DNA of 64,000 nt from Schoenoplectus triqueter (lineage: Eukaryota; Streptophyta; Magnoliopsida; Poales; Cyperaceae). Position 1 is the stretch's first letter. Every line of letters starts with the position of its first letter. Shown in pieces: positions 46,760 through 58,037 of this stretch. Location: assembly GCA_964058805.1 (NCBI GenBank), contig CAXKVV010002144.1, forward strand, positions 248,001-312,000. Reading direction: 5' to 3'. The translations under genes were made by a program, and so were the position numbers. Below the pieces are notes generated by a model. The model did no database searches. It was given only the letters and a program-made list of their open reading frames with translations, and was not told the DNA's origin.

Positions 46760-47532
46760 ATACATGTAGCTTGGAGGAAAAAAAGAAAAATAGGAGTTGG
46801 TCTCTTGATTTTCCAAGAATTTTCAAGTGGTATTAAAAAAAAATATAATTTTTAAGATTTAAGTTTTGCGTATAGAACGAACAGTTTGAGATTTAATCGC
46901 TCGACTCGCAGGTAGAAATGCAAAGCTTAGGGCTTTCTCTTGGTTTTATTTTTATCTTATTTTAACTTTTTCTTTTAGGATTTTAGGAATGTGCTTATGT
47001 TTTATTTTGTTTTTATTTCTTTTTCTTTTGAATCTGTATCAACTCTTTTTTAATTTTATTCAATAAATGTTCATAATAGCCTACTACTAAAAAATAATTT
47101 CATGTAGTTTTCCACCTAACAAGAGCAAGGGTTTTCATTTGGAACTGTGACCTGCTTAGTGCGCCACTGAATAGGCGTAGTAATTTTATATTGGGCTCAA
47201 AGCCAGTTTGCTGACCATACTACTATAGGACCAATAAACAAGGATATCTAGCCTACATGACTTCCTGAATTTTGGGCTTCTTGGACAACTATTTGTCTAT
47301 TTGACATGGGTCTATGGGTCTGTAACTTTTTTCTAATAAACACACACCTCATTTGTAAAAGAATAAACGCCTGTTAATGACAGCTCCATTAAATAAAATA
47401 ATAATAATAAAAAGAAAATACACGTCATTCGAACTTGTTGACAGTCCACTTTTCACATTTTTTGTTTTTGCGGAAAGAGAACATCCGCGCCTCAGACCTA
47501 AAAGCCGTGTCGGGGATAAAGCAAGCATATAA
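46760..47532. other. AT-rich intergenic DNA
   Basis: No gene or defined repeat was found in this stretch. Confidence 0.4.
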
Positions 47533-48546
47533 TAGGGTTTGTTTGTTTGGCAAATTAAGAAATAGTTTTAAAAGAGTGGTAATTTTAGAAGAGTGATAGA
47601 ATAGTGTAATTTTGGAAGAGTGGTATTTTAGATTATTCGGAAGAACAAAAATATCGTTTAGCAGTTGTTAATCAGAATAGTTAAAAAATGAATAATTATG
47701 ATACTAACAATGATGATAATGATAATAATAATAGTAATAATAATAATGATAATATAATAATAACAATAATAATAAAATAATGATCATAATTCATAATCAT
47801 GATCATAATAAATAATAATATTCATAGTTATAATCTTATTAATATAATAGAAATATAAACATAATAATAATATAATAATATAATAATAATATAATAATAT
47901 AATATAATAATAAATTATAATTATAATCATAATAATATAATTATAATATAATTATAATTATAATCATAATATAATAATAATAATAAATTACTATAATCAT
48001 AATAATATAATAATATAAAAATAAAATTATAATCATAATTATAATAATATAATATAATAATAATAAATAATCATAATTATAATTATATAATAATATAAAA
48101 TAATCATGATCATAATTATATAATAATAATATAATAATATAATACTAAAATCATAATTATTATAATATAATAATACAAAATAATAATAAATTAATTATAT
48201 AATAATAATAATACTAAAAGTGATGTTAATATAATAATAACAATAATTATTATAATAATATAATAGTATAATAATAATAAATAATCATAATATTAATATA
48301 ATAATAAATCATAATCATAATAATAATATAATAATAAATCATAATCATAATAATAATATAATAATAAATCATAATCATAATATAATAATATAATACAACA
48401 TAATCAAATAATTATAGGTGGTATACCGGATTAGCACTATTCCGCACTCTTCTACTTAGTCTAAAATTCGTTTGGCAATTTAATTATTCGGAATAGCTAT
48501 TCTATTCTTACTTTTTGCTATTATACCATGTGCCAAACAAACCCTA
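47533..48546. mobile_element. inverted-terminal element filled with (AAT)n
   Basis: The left end TAGGGTTTGTTTG(TTTG)GCA and the right end, reverse complemented, TAGGGTTTGTTTGGCACA are inverted repeats. The ends carry GGAAGAGTGG, CTATTCCG and TTATTCGGAA words. About 740 bp in the middle (47680-48420) is an irregular AAT/ATA/ATC microsatellite with a 36-bp unit repeated near 48300-48400. The left flank is duplicated at 30865-31000. The superfamily is not certain because the flanking bases do not give a clean target duplication. Confidence 0.6.
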
Positions 48547-49390
48547 TAGATATCAATAATGAATTCTCTTCCGAAATAATGATTATTATGTATTCACTAT
48601 TATATATTCATCATGAATTACAGTTGTCCGTGTCATAAAGTTCGCTATATTTTTATGTTATAAATTACCAAAGTAATTGCTAGTTGTTTTAAATGATAGC
48701 AGAAATAATGACTAAAACTTCCTCCCAAGTAAATATTTATGTCATTAAATATCATCATTAGCGGTTTGTTACAATTAGTGTATTAAAATATAGTTTTCAA
48801 TATGCATGTGGATGATACTATTGGTCGTATATTCTGCATGCTGTCATATGTATGGGTTTTCATGTGGATTTTTTTATGCAGTATAAATATAAATTTTTTC
48901 ACTATATGCTAATTATTGAATATTGACTAGATATAATAAGTGAGAGTTGAACAGCACAAAGAGCTGAAAATTACAAAACCCTGCTGAAAGTGACAATTCT
49001 TAGGATAAAATTGTTGCGGAATAGAAGAGAAATTCAACTAAAGCAGATGCATAAAGACAGCCAAATTTGTAGAGAATGGTCAGGAGGCGACAGCTAGGTT
49101 TCGGGTAAAAGCTGGATTTAGCCCCTTAATTGCTTTATTAATGATTGTTTAGTGAGGAGATTTTAAACTGAATTGTTCTGCTAATAAATTGACTTGTAAG
49201 TAGAGTATATAATCAGGTAAGAATCTGCTGCTTGTTTGAGAAATGAGTAACACTCTGCTCGTAAATCCAACAATAAAAAATAACTCAAAGAGCACGTGCA
49301 CAAATCTCGAAAAGATTAAATTACTTACGTCGTCTGATCTCGACGAGTAGGGCCCTGCTCGTTTCTTTTACGAGTAACGGATCTCTTTCG
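48547..49390. other. AT-rich intergenic DNA before the gene-fragment cluster
   Basis: No gene was recognised. The part near 49320-49390 may be the decayed upstream part of the IST1-like exon, but no frame supports it. Confidence 0.4.
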
Positions 49391-49810
49391 TATAATCAGA
49401 GAGGAGGATATATGGCTGCTCAAGAGATTATCGAGTTGTTCGGTGACCTCATTACTGTTTGTCTTCCTATAATCGAAACTGACAGAAGTAATATTTCACG
49501 TTTCATTTCTTCCTCCTATATATAGCATATATTTATTTATTTATTTTTAATTTTTGATCATTGATGATGTTCCATTCTCACATGACCGTTTTATCTTCAG
49601 AAAAATAAATTATTTTTTAGTTATATGATGTGTTAATAAAGTTTAAAAAATTGACCTTCTCATATTACAGGTCTCTTGACCTCAAAGAATTTGCTTTGCA
49701 GCTCCAAGATGTGCTGACTTGCTAGAGCTGATGCAAATTCAAATGTTGTTTGCAGGCAAATATGGTAAGGAGTTTGTTGTCGTTGTGATTGAGTTCTTGC
49801 CTGACCGTGA
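49391..49810 (+). pseudogene. IST1-like protein fragment (ESCRT-III regulator)
   Basis: IST1 proteins regulate ESCRT-III disassembly in endosomal sorting. Exon 1 (about 49391-49487) reads IIREED, then after a one-base shift MAAQEIIELFGDLITVCLPI, and ends at a GTAATA donor. Exon 2 (49671-49810) reads DLKEFA, then after another shift AAPRCADLLELMQIQMLFAG and KYGKEFVVVVIEFLPD. These are the conserved middle of the IST1 domain. The protein start and the C-terminal half are missing. The kept intron shows that the fragment arose at the DNA level. It is the first of four gene fragments on this strand within 3.6 kb. Confidence 0.75.
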
Positions 49811-51026
49811 GTTTAGTATACAATTTTTCTGAATTTTTTTTTGCAAATTACAATAATGTAATTCAAAAGAACATCTTGCCACTTATGTTTTCACCTGATA
49901 TCCAAGATTTTCGTGATGGCAAATGTATATCACATAACTGTTGGCAATTTATTCGTTGTTCTGATGATTTGTTTCATGGCATTCTAAAATATAGTTGTGT
50001 ATATGACTAAAATGTTTTCTAATTCATAAAAGACAACCAAAATACAGGGAATGAAGAGGACTGCATTGGATGTTACTTTTTCTTTCTTTTTATTTAACTA
50101 GCATAGTGCTCACACGTTGTAGTGGAAATATAATATATTAATTTTCATATTTAATATAAAAAATAAGATAGTAATAATAATAAGAACAATAATAATAACA
50201 AGAGAAAAAAAATATTTACCACTCCAAAATTTAAAATTTAAGAAATTATCATCCTAAAACTTTAAATTAGCTAATTATCACTTCAAACTCATTAAATTTA
50301 GTAAACTATCATAATTATACACTTAATCTATATATTTAATTAAAAAAACTTTGAAAATAAAATAGATTTAGGTATGAACTAAAATATCCTTGGATTGAAT
50401 CCACATTGGACTCTTCTCATGCGTTTGCTCGGTAATTTAAAGGAGTCCTTCCGAGTTTCGGACCGTTCCGCCCCCAACTCCTCCACCAGTTCACCTTCCC
50501 CCCCTCCAAAAAAATAATGCAATTTATTTTCTAGTATATAAGGTGCTGCAACTTTATATTACATAATAACAAAAAAAATGATATTGCAGAATATTACCTC
50601 ACTTTTTTTCTAGACAAAAATGTTGTCCATGGAGTGATTTAGCAAAAATGAAACCCACCACAATGTCAACTTGAGATCCATGCTTTGTGCTCCCCAGAAG
50701 TAGCTTAGGTGGCTTATATTTTTGCTCCTTACTCCTTACTCCTTACTGAATCACTCCTTACAAAAGGAGCTTGAGTGAGATAATCTGAAAGTGTTATCTG
50801 TCTTTAAAATTAAATATAAACCGTTAGATTAAAAATCAGAAAAGCTAAAAAACTCACGCCCGTCCATTTTATCCCAACTTTTAATGTAACCCGTTCCGGT
50901 CTCCGAAGCGCACGACTCTCTTTTTTCATTTCCAAAGAAAAAAGTCACGACTAGCGCTCCTTGTCGATTTGAGAATCCTAGCTAGTTTTTTCTTCGCATC
51001 CCCCTTTGGTTTTCATTTCCTCTTAG
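49811..51026. other. spacer in the gene-fragment cluster
   Basis: No gene is visible. Near 50081 TTTAACTAGCATAGTGCTCA followed by CACGTTG resembles the subterminal 5' sequence of some plant Helitrons, but the expected TC start next to an A was not confirmed. 50730-50750 has three tandem CTCCTTA words. Confidence 0.35.
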
Positions 51027-51410
51027 TTTTTTCCTCGCATCCCCCTCTGGTTCGTTCCGAGAACCCTAGCTATCCTTGTCGCTGTCTCCGCCTTGATCAC
51101 TACATCAGCGAGTGCCCAGAGCACCAGTGGCTTGCCCCTATGCGTGTCGAGTCTCACTACTTGCGTCAGCTATTTGAACTCGACAACGACGCCGCTGGAG
51201 ACTTGTTGCGAGCCGTTGAGAAGCGCGACGGTCAATCATACCGAATGCCTATGCAATCTCTTAAACAATGAGGAATTACTTAAGAGCTTCAACGTGGACC
51301 TAACACAAGGGCTTCGCTTGGCCAAGAACTGTAATGCCTCCGCTGATGCCTCCACCTGCTCCAAGGCCTCCGCTCCTATCTCCAATAATTTTTCTTTCTA
51401 TATTCAGGTT
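51027..51410 (+). pseudogene. LTPG-like lipid transfer protein exon without a start codon
   Basis: The frame encodes a hydrophobic signal-like stretch (TLAILVAVSALITTSASAQ) and then the eight-cysteine motif of non-specific lipid transfer proteins. It is visible as LPLC, LTTC, TCC, ECLC, KNC and STC, with YLNSTTTPLETCCEPL and CLCNLLNN in between. This is closest to GPI-anchored LTPs, which move lipids to the cell surface. A stop at 51024-51026 lies 23 codons before the signal core and there is no ATG in between, so translation could not begin normally. The exon ends at a possible GT donor (CAG|GTTCAA, 51409). Later exons with the GPI signal are absent. The 8-Cys core itself is undamaged. Confidence 0.75.
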
Positions 51411-51699
51411 CAATTTCATTATGTTATTTATGTACCAGATAGAACAGTTGGATAATGATTCTTTAATAGCTACAGCATGATCAAAAGAAATCACTGAAGA
51501 TTGGAAGATTGTTCAATTACATAAACTGGTTGATTATTAATCAAGTGTGGCTACATGGAGATTGGTACGAGAAAAGATCATGGGAGATATATATGGTCTC
51601 TCTTTAGAAAAGCTTGAAAATAAAGAAATGACAATCCTTAATTCATATATCATACATTTTCTTGACTCCATTTTGTTTTTAAATATTAGATGCTTTCAG

Positions 51700-51970
51700 A
51701 GCTGGCATCTGAGAAGCTTGCTCGGTTGGCAGTATAATGGTATATGATGGGGGGGGGTGTGAAATCAGTGCAGGTGGCCTACACATCTGCACGGGCGCCA
51801 CCTTGATATATGTGTCCTACGTGCCATGATCACCAAGGGTCTCATTGAGCCCATCTCCAGCTCTTTTCTGAACTTGGTGAATGCTGACTTCACCGCGAAG
51901 CTGCATGGTGTTCGCATCACTGAGGAGGGGGTCCATATTGACGGTTGAGAGCCTCATAGAGTCCATTAAG
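51700..51970 (+). pseudogene. PGDH: D-3-phosphoglycerate dehydrogenase exon fragment
   Basis: PGDH performs the first step of the phosphorylated serine pathway in plastids. After a CAG acceptor the sequence reads ELASEKLARLAV, VKSVQVAYTSARAP, LRAMITKGLIEPISSSFLNL, VNADFTAKLHGVRITEEG and ESLIESIK before a GTATAT donor. This is the interdomain region before the ACT domain. A TAA near 51736 and at least three frameshifts (including a poly-G run) disable it. No other PGDH exon is nearby. Confidence 0.85.
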
Positions 51971-52232
51971 GTATATTCTTGGTACTCTTGATGGGTTTCA
52001 ATCAATTTTGTACACTAACTGTGCCACTTGATAACATCAGTGGATTCAGTGCCTAATAGGCAGTGTATTGTGCCATTACATTCCTGGTTTCTGTTTTTAA
52101 TGTATATTCTTGGTACTCTTGATAGGTTTCAATTAATTTTGTACACTAATTGTGCCACTTGATAACATCAGTGGATTCAGCGCCTAATAGGTAGTGTATT
52201 GTGCCATTACATTCCTGGTTTCTGTTTTTGTT
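51971..52232. repeat. 131-bp tandem duplication at the PGDH-PAS1 junction
   Basis: Two copies begin GTATATTCTTGGTACTCTTG at 51971 and 52102 and share TGTGCCACTTGATAACATCAG and CATTCCTGGTTTCTG-type words, with few differences. It starts exactly at the donor side of the PGDH exon. Confidence 0.9.
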
Positions 52233-52326
52233 CTTCCTTTCATCCTGGTTTCTGTTTTTATTATTCCCTTTTTACTGCTTTTGTGCACATTTCCACGTTA
52301 TTTGGGTAACTTTATCACACTGACAG

Positions 52327-52928
52327 GTGCCTGAAGGTTTAGAAATGGTTGTACGGCTACTGGTTCCTGGTGAATTATGTTCAGTTACTTGCTCTCCAGG
52401 TCATGCATATGACAAATTTAAGCCAAGGTTTAATCTTTTGTTGTCATTTTTGTTTTTCTCCATGTGTTGAAAATGATTGACTTGTGTTTGCTTAAATGCA
52501 TACCAAATTATATTCCAGAAAGGGTCAGTTCGGTGGGATATTGATCTCCTTGGCTTTGAGAAGTCAAAAGTATGTATTTCCTTCTTTATCATAATATCCA
52601 AAATTAGGTATTTAGTTCTGGGACTTGAGATAAAATTCATTTTTGCAATTAAATACTTGTCCAATGTGCAGTATTGGACATGCTTGACATTTAAAGAGAT
52701 CATGGATGAGGCCGATAATATCAAGAACACTGTATTTCTTCATTAATTTGGTAATTGTTTCTTTGCTTTTGCATTATTTTTAAGTGGATGTTCTCATGTT
52801 AATTCAAGAAAACATAATTAGTAATGTTTATAATGAGATAGTGATTGTCAACTTTGCTGTTTTTTCTCAGGGAAATAGATTGTTCAAAGAGGGAGAATTT
52901 GAACTTGCCAAGGCCAAGTATTATGAGG
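52327..52928 (+). pseudogene. PAS1: PASTICCINO1-type FKBP fragment, four exons
   Basis: PAS1 is a plant immunophilin with FKBP domains and a TPR domain, needed for very-long-chain fatty acid elongation and cell division control. Exons are 52327-52427 (VPEGLEMVVRLLVPGEL, PGHAYDKF), 52519-52569 (VRWDIDLLGFEKSK), 52672-52731 (LTFKEIMDEADNIKNT) and 52870-52928 (GNRLFKEGEFELAKAKYYE). They match the end of the last FKBP domain and the first TPR helix. Introns are retained with GT-AG borders. The upstream FKBP domains and the remaining TPR repeats are missing. The four exons show little damage. The gypsy remnant lies 290 bp further on. Confidence 0.8.
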
Positions 52929-53221
52929 CATGTTTCTTTCTAGTTTTCACTTTTACAAGCAGAGTATTACTAATTTTGACCACATTAACCATTTGTCATT
53001 GTTAGTCATTCTGTTCAGTTTAACCATCTGATCCTTTGGTATATCACCCCAAAAGAATTTAGCAAATATGTAAATAGTGTTCATCACCAAAAGTACACTT
53101 CTACATCCCTATGTGTTTTTTTTAAATGATTTAAATCTATTACCAATTCTAATTCGATTTTAAAAGGAAAGATATAAATTTCCAAAATTACTGAAAATTA
53201 TTTTAGTTTGGCTATTGCAAC

Positions 53222-53447
53222 TGTCAGCACATAGCCGAGTGAGGCTGGGAACCGTTAGGAACTTGCATTCAAATTTAGAGGGAAGTGTTGGCGTGCACCC
53301 GCTGGGCCGGAAGGGGTATTGGGCCTGAAGGAAATGAAGTAATGTGTTGTTAAGAATTAATGGAAGGTTGCAGTGTGATGATAATGGAGAGCTTGGCAAA
53401 GGCAGTTGCTGTATAGTTGTTATGCTAAATTGTCGTTATTCATTTTT
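53222..53447 (+). repeat. inverted partial LTR copy
   Basis: It matches the reverse complement of about 56561-56786 with scattered substitutions. The match ends at TTATTCATTTT. The neighbouring base pairs belong to the RNase H region of pol. Confidence 0.9.
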
Positions 53448-53873
53448 ATAGGTAGATAATAGTTGATTTTTAATGCCCAGAGCTTTACTCAAATAAGCTA
53501 TAGGTTTATGGTCTTGCATCAAAACTGCACTAATTCCCTTGTCTGAAGCATCAATTTCCAGTACAAATGGTTTGGAAAAATCGGGTAGAGCTAAAACCGG
53601 GGTTGTTGACATTGCCAGTTTGAGTGTTTCAAAGGCACTCTGTGACTCCTCATCCCATTTAAACGAATTCTGTCTCAAGAGATTAGTTAATGGCCTGCTA
53701 ATAGTTCCATACCCTTTTATGAACTTACGGTAATAACCAGTCAAACCTAAGAACCCTCTTAACTGCTTCACTGTTTTAGGTACTGGCCAAGAGGTCATGG
53801 CTTCAATTTTACCAGGGTCTATAACTACTCCTTGAGAGGAGATGATGTGACCGAGATATTCAACCTTCGCCAC
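53448..53873 (-). pseudogene. gypsy RT end and RNase H, truncated
   Basis: It reads VEYLGHIISSQGV, LRGFLGLTGYYRKFIKGYG, FKWDEESQSAFETLK, ALPDFSKPFVLEIDASDKG and ISAVLMQDHKPIAYLSKAL, then stops at the junction with the inverted LTR. RNase H is cut short and integrase is absent. Confidence 0.9.
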
Positions 53874-54824
53874 CCCAAACTCACATTTTGACAGTTTAGC
53901 AAATAGTTGGTTCTCTCAACTTCTGAAGGACCAAGTTGAGATGTTGTACATGTGATACCATATCCTTGTTGTAGATAAGTATATCATCAAAGAAAACAAG
54001 AACAAACTGTCTCAAATATGACTTAAAAATGGTGTTCATGAGAGCCTGGAACGTAGTTGGAGCGTTCGTAAGGTCGAAAGGCATGACTAAATATTCGTAG
54101 TGCCCTTCATGGGTCTAAAAAGCCGTTTTGACAATATCATCGTCAAACATTCGGATTCGATGGTATCCCGAACGTAAATCAATCTTTGAGAACACATGTG
54201 CTCCATATAACTCATCCAGTAAATCATCTATAAGAGGTATGGGATATTTGTTTTTGACCGTTATATTATTCAATTGTTGGTAATCCACACATAATCTCCA
54301 TGACCGTTATATTATTCAATTGTTGGCAAAAGGACTAGTGGATGGTCTAATCACAGAAGTTTGCAATAATTCTTCAATTATTTTCTCCAATTCCAATTTT
54401 TAAAAATAGAAATATCGGTATGGCCTAAGGTTAACCGGCTTTGCCAAAGGTAATAAGGGAACTTTGTGATCAATGGTACGGTTTGGAGGCAATTCTTTGG
54501 GTGCTGGAACACATCACTAAATTCATTTAACACCTGTTGAATAACCGGTACAATGGAGACTATGGTGGATGAAAGGGAACCAACCATACCGGCACAAAGC
54601 CACACTTGCGCTACCAGCACATCTGACTCAGCCTTAATCTCTTTTTTTAGATTAATTTCTTCACACATCTTAACTGTGGCTATCTCTTCTACAACTTGGA
54701 GTTTGATCTCTTGATCTTCCCTTTGAAATTTAAGCCATTTATCATGCCAATTAATTTGTATATCACCCCATTGGGATAACCAATCTAACCTAAAAATGAC
54801 ATCATACCCTTGAATAGGGAGCAA
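53874..54824 (-). pseudogene. gypsy reverse transcriptase and N-terminal part
   Basis: 54084-53896 has [17 protein letters not shown] and the active site [12 protein letters not shown] (xxDD form). 54824-54378 has IQGYDVIFRLDWLSQWGDI, the protease end, and the linker to RT. A duplicated word, TGACCGTTATATTATTCAAT, occurs at 54258 and 54301 and marks a small local duplication. Stops separate the frames. Confidence 0.85.
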
Positions 54825-54848
54825 TCTTAAATCACTATTAAATTTGGT

Positions 54849-56309
54849 TCATTGAATGGAAAATAAAAGGGACTCACACTTTGAATCTGTAACCATCTTC
54901 TTCCCATTAGCAACCATTACTACCATAGGGTGTGTTTCCACAATTTGACAATTTTGCCCTTTTAATACCACTGGGTTCACAAAACTATGAGTGAAACCAC
55001 TATCGACCAAGGCAGTAACAAGAATTTTACCAATATAACCTTTGAATTTCATAGTGCTGGACTTAGGATTGCTAGTAGCATGCATGGAAACAATTGCTTC
55101 TTCAGCCTTGGTGTCTTCCTCTAATGTCATCCACCCTTCTTCTTCTGGCATTGGCATTTCCTCTTCATTCCCGATTATCATTTGAACCTTGATTTTGCAT
55201 TGATGCTCAGGAAAATACTTATCTCCACATTTGAAACATTGGCCTAATGCTCTACGTTGTTCAATGAGGTTTTTGTTAATCATTGGTGCTGGTTGCTTTC
55301 CCAATATAGTAGGAAACTTTTCAGTATTTTGCTTCAATGGTACTGAATTGACTGTAAAAGGCACTTTTGGAACAGATTTGAATTTCTTGAACTGGCATTC
55401 ATTTGCCTCCTCCACATATAAAGCATATTCCAAAGCCTCTTCCACTATAACTGGTTTAAACATTTTCACAAATGGTTAAAGTTCCCCTTTTAACTCACAA
55501 ATGAAAGCATCCACATAGTCAGTAGGAGAAAACTGCCTTCCTACCAATACTAAACGAGTTCTAAGTTTCTCAAACTGCTCAAAGTAATCCCTAACCGAAG
55601 TCAATTGATGCATCAATTTCCAATCTTCTAGCGCAGTACGAGCAGTAGGCATTCTAAATCTTTTCAGGACCAATTGCACTAAAATGCTCTAATCAGGAGG
55701 ATCATGTTCTAATAGATAGCCATCATATCACTCACTGGCCACTCCATGGAATTGAATGGTTGATAATTGTGTTTTGTAAACATTAGGGATCTGGTGCAAA
55801 GCAAAATAAGTGTTACACTTACGTAACCATTCGGTAGGATTCTCTCCATTAAAAATTGGACAATCATGACGAGGAAACTCAAACCTTGTTTCATGTCTGA
55901 TAAGATCCGAATCATCTACCCTCTCCTGAGAAGTATTACCTTTTTCAGATCTGAAATTTTTATGAAAAGTAGACAGAACTTGTTCGCCATCCAGAGATTT
56001 ATCTAAGGCTGCCTCTGGAATGGGAGTTTTTGGCATTCTAGCATCGAGATCTGAAAATCGACTATCCATGTCTTGAAGGAACATGTTGATCAACTGAGTG
56101 TTATTAAGCTGAAATTGCTCATTTCTGGAAGCCACGAGTAACTGACGTGTTACCATAGCTTCTTCTGCGAATCTCTTGTCAGTGCTCACTTGATATTGTT
56201 CCAGCTGATTACGGAGAACTTCCACAGAACGTTGAAGCTCATTGTTTGATACCATGGCTATCAGGCTCCACGCGATATTGAAATAGAGATTCAACGACGC
56301 AAGTATCAA
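54849..56309 (-). pseudogene. gypsy gag, zinc knuckle and protease
   Basis: 56309-55728 holds the gag N-terminal part (RHDCPIFNGENPTEWLRKC). 55679-55476 continues it (ALEDWKLMHQLTSVRDYFEQ). 55469-54849 ends gag with CFKCGDKYFPEHQC, the gypsy zinc knuckle, and contains the protease motif ALVDSGFTHSFV, in which the usual Ala after Gly is replaced by Phe. Frames are broken at 55690 and 55472. Confidence 0.85.
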
Positions 56310-56340
56310 ATCTCACAATCAATACGGCGATTAGATCGGT

Positions 56341-56352
56341 GCTCTGATACCA
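56341..56352 (-). other. primer binding site of the gypsy remnant
   Basis: On the minus strand TGGTATCAGAGC, two bases after the LTR end, is complementary to initiator methionine tRNA. Confidence 0.9.
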
Positions 56353-56354
56353 AT

Positions 56355-56786
56355 TGTTAGATCAATGGATCTAACCAGCAAAAGATAGACAGTATAGTGC
56401 AAATAAACTGAGATAAAAGAGAAATAGAATATATTTTGGTATTAATATTTCTGATTCATCAACAAAACAACAGTAGGCACACTCGCCTATTTATATTTAG
56501 TCTTGCGTAATACAAGTTTACACGCAGTAAAAATAATTATTCTTAACAACCTAACAGAATGAAAATGAATAACGATAATTTAGCATAACAACTGCACAGC
56601 AACTGCCTTTGCCAAGCTCTCCACTATCACCACACTGCATCCCTCCATTAATTCTTAACAACACATTACTTCATTTTCTTCAGGCCCAATATCCCTTCCG
56701 GCCCAGCAGATGCGCGCCAACACTTCCCTCTAAATTTGAATGCAAGTTCCTAATGGTTCCCAGCCTCACTCGGCTGTGTGCTGACA
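56355..56786 (-). repeat. 5' LTR of the gypsy remnant
   Basis: On the minus strand it begins TGTCAGCACACAGCCG and ends TTGATCTAACA. It contains CCTATTTATATTTAG (plus strand, 56488), which may be read as a TATA region on the minus strand. Confidence 0.85.
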
Positions 56787-56791
56787 GCAAC

Positions 56792-58037
56792 TCTCAAACA
56801 ACTCCTTTTTTGGCCTGAATGAATTTCTTGTTTACACAATTTTTTGCCATTTATATTTTAGAAAAGGAAAATTAGCAACAACATTAAAAAAACAAAAAAG
56901 GAACTGAAGTTGTCAAAACCAGAACTTTTTGAAAACAGAATTGGTGGCTCCTAATTAAAAATGAATGTAATTGCAATTTAAAAGTGACAAGAATGTAATT
57001 GCAATTTTTCATAAAAATAAAAAGATAATAAAAGTGAGAAGAAAATGAGAAACATAAATCACTTGTTATATCATCTATTACCCCTTGATCCAAGAAAATC
57101 CAATAATAGTATTTCAAGATTGTTGTTGCCTTGTACCAACTGGCATATACTTGTAATGAACTTGACTGCCGCAGCAAATGGTTTTGACCTGTCATCTCAT
57201 CTGATTCTTCTGGAGCTTATGATTACTAAAAAGTGTATCAAATGATTTTGATTGTTTCTTTTCCTGTGGGACGGTGCCAATTTTTTCAACCTTTTGTTTC
57301 ATTGGTGCTGAGTGTAATGTGTTGCCTATCAGGAGAAAAAAACATAGTCAAATTAAAGTACTTTGCATTATTATAACATCTTTAGAATGAAAAAAAATAA
57401 ATGTTCACCAATGCATGCAAGAAGCAAGACTGCTTAGTACAACTGAGAATATCTCGTGTTTTAATTGCATAACAAAAGAAAAAAAATCAATTTGACATAA
57501 AGAAAAATCTAAATTAGTTGATAAAAGAGAAATTCCAACAATAATCTCCCTCTCATAAGTAAATTTTGAATGACATTTTTTCAGGTTGAGCTTTTGCTGT
57601 TGTAGATGCCATGAAAACAACAACAATGTCATTGCCTGTAGAAATAACATGATATGATTTAGCACCACTTGAGCTCTGAAATTCCTCACTGCAGGGACAT
57701 TGCATCAATTGGTATATAGTAACAACTCAAGAAATTAACACATCAGTTCCATTAGATTCCTTCCCATATCAAACAATCATACTCTCCTCATTATCAAGTG
57801 TACCAATCGGACAATTCTAAATAATAGGCTTCCTTGTTGTTTCTTTTGCTAATGACATCTTCTGTGAAGTGACATAAAAATAATGAGGCGATGAGTTTTT
57901 TATATCTCTGTGTAATATGTTTTGAATCAAATTAAACCAATAAATGGACATAATTTCATGTTCTCGATTTAAAATTCTAGTAGCATTTTTTTTTTGCATC
58001 AACAGTTCCAGATCATAATGCTTTCTTTTCTGTGCAC
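56792..58037. other. AT-rich DNA between the gypsy remnant and the LINE
   Basis: No gene could be named. On the minus strand 57690-57590 follows a CTGCAG acceptor and reads GAKSYHVISTGNDIVVVFMA; 57200-57060 reads AAAVKFITSICQLVQGN. Both look exon-like but were not recognised and are interrupted. Confidence 0.35.

Larger units (their letters stand above)
53222..56786 (-). mobile_element. Ty3/gypsy remnant with inverted LTR sequence at both ends
   Basis: On the minus strand a 432-bp LTR (56786-56355), primer binding site, gag, protease, RT and part of RNase H follow in gypsy order. Where the rest of pol and the 3' LTR should lie there is instead, at 53222-53447, an inverted copy of the first 226 bp of the LTR. 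Both outer ends are therefore TGTCAGCACA-type LTR starts facing outward. The 5-mer GCAAC flanks both (53217-53221 and 56787-56791). The perfect duplication shows that this rearranged form was itself integrated. Confidence 0.9.

Noticed and set aside
52477..53005. Stand-alone small open frames in this interval
   Set aside because: They are read-throughs of PAS1-like exons into introns; the exon structure explains them better.
56884..57690. Exon-like frames on the minus strand
   Set aside because: Two stretches look exon-like (one after a CTGCAG acceptor), but I could not recognise a family and they are interrupted. They are mentioned only in the spacer entry.
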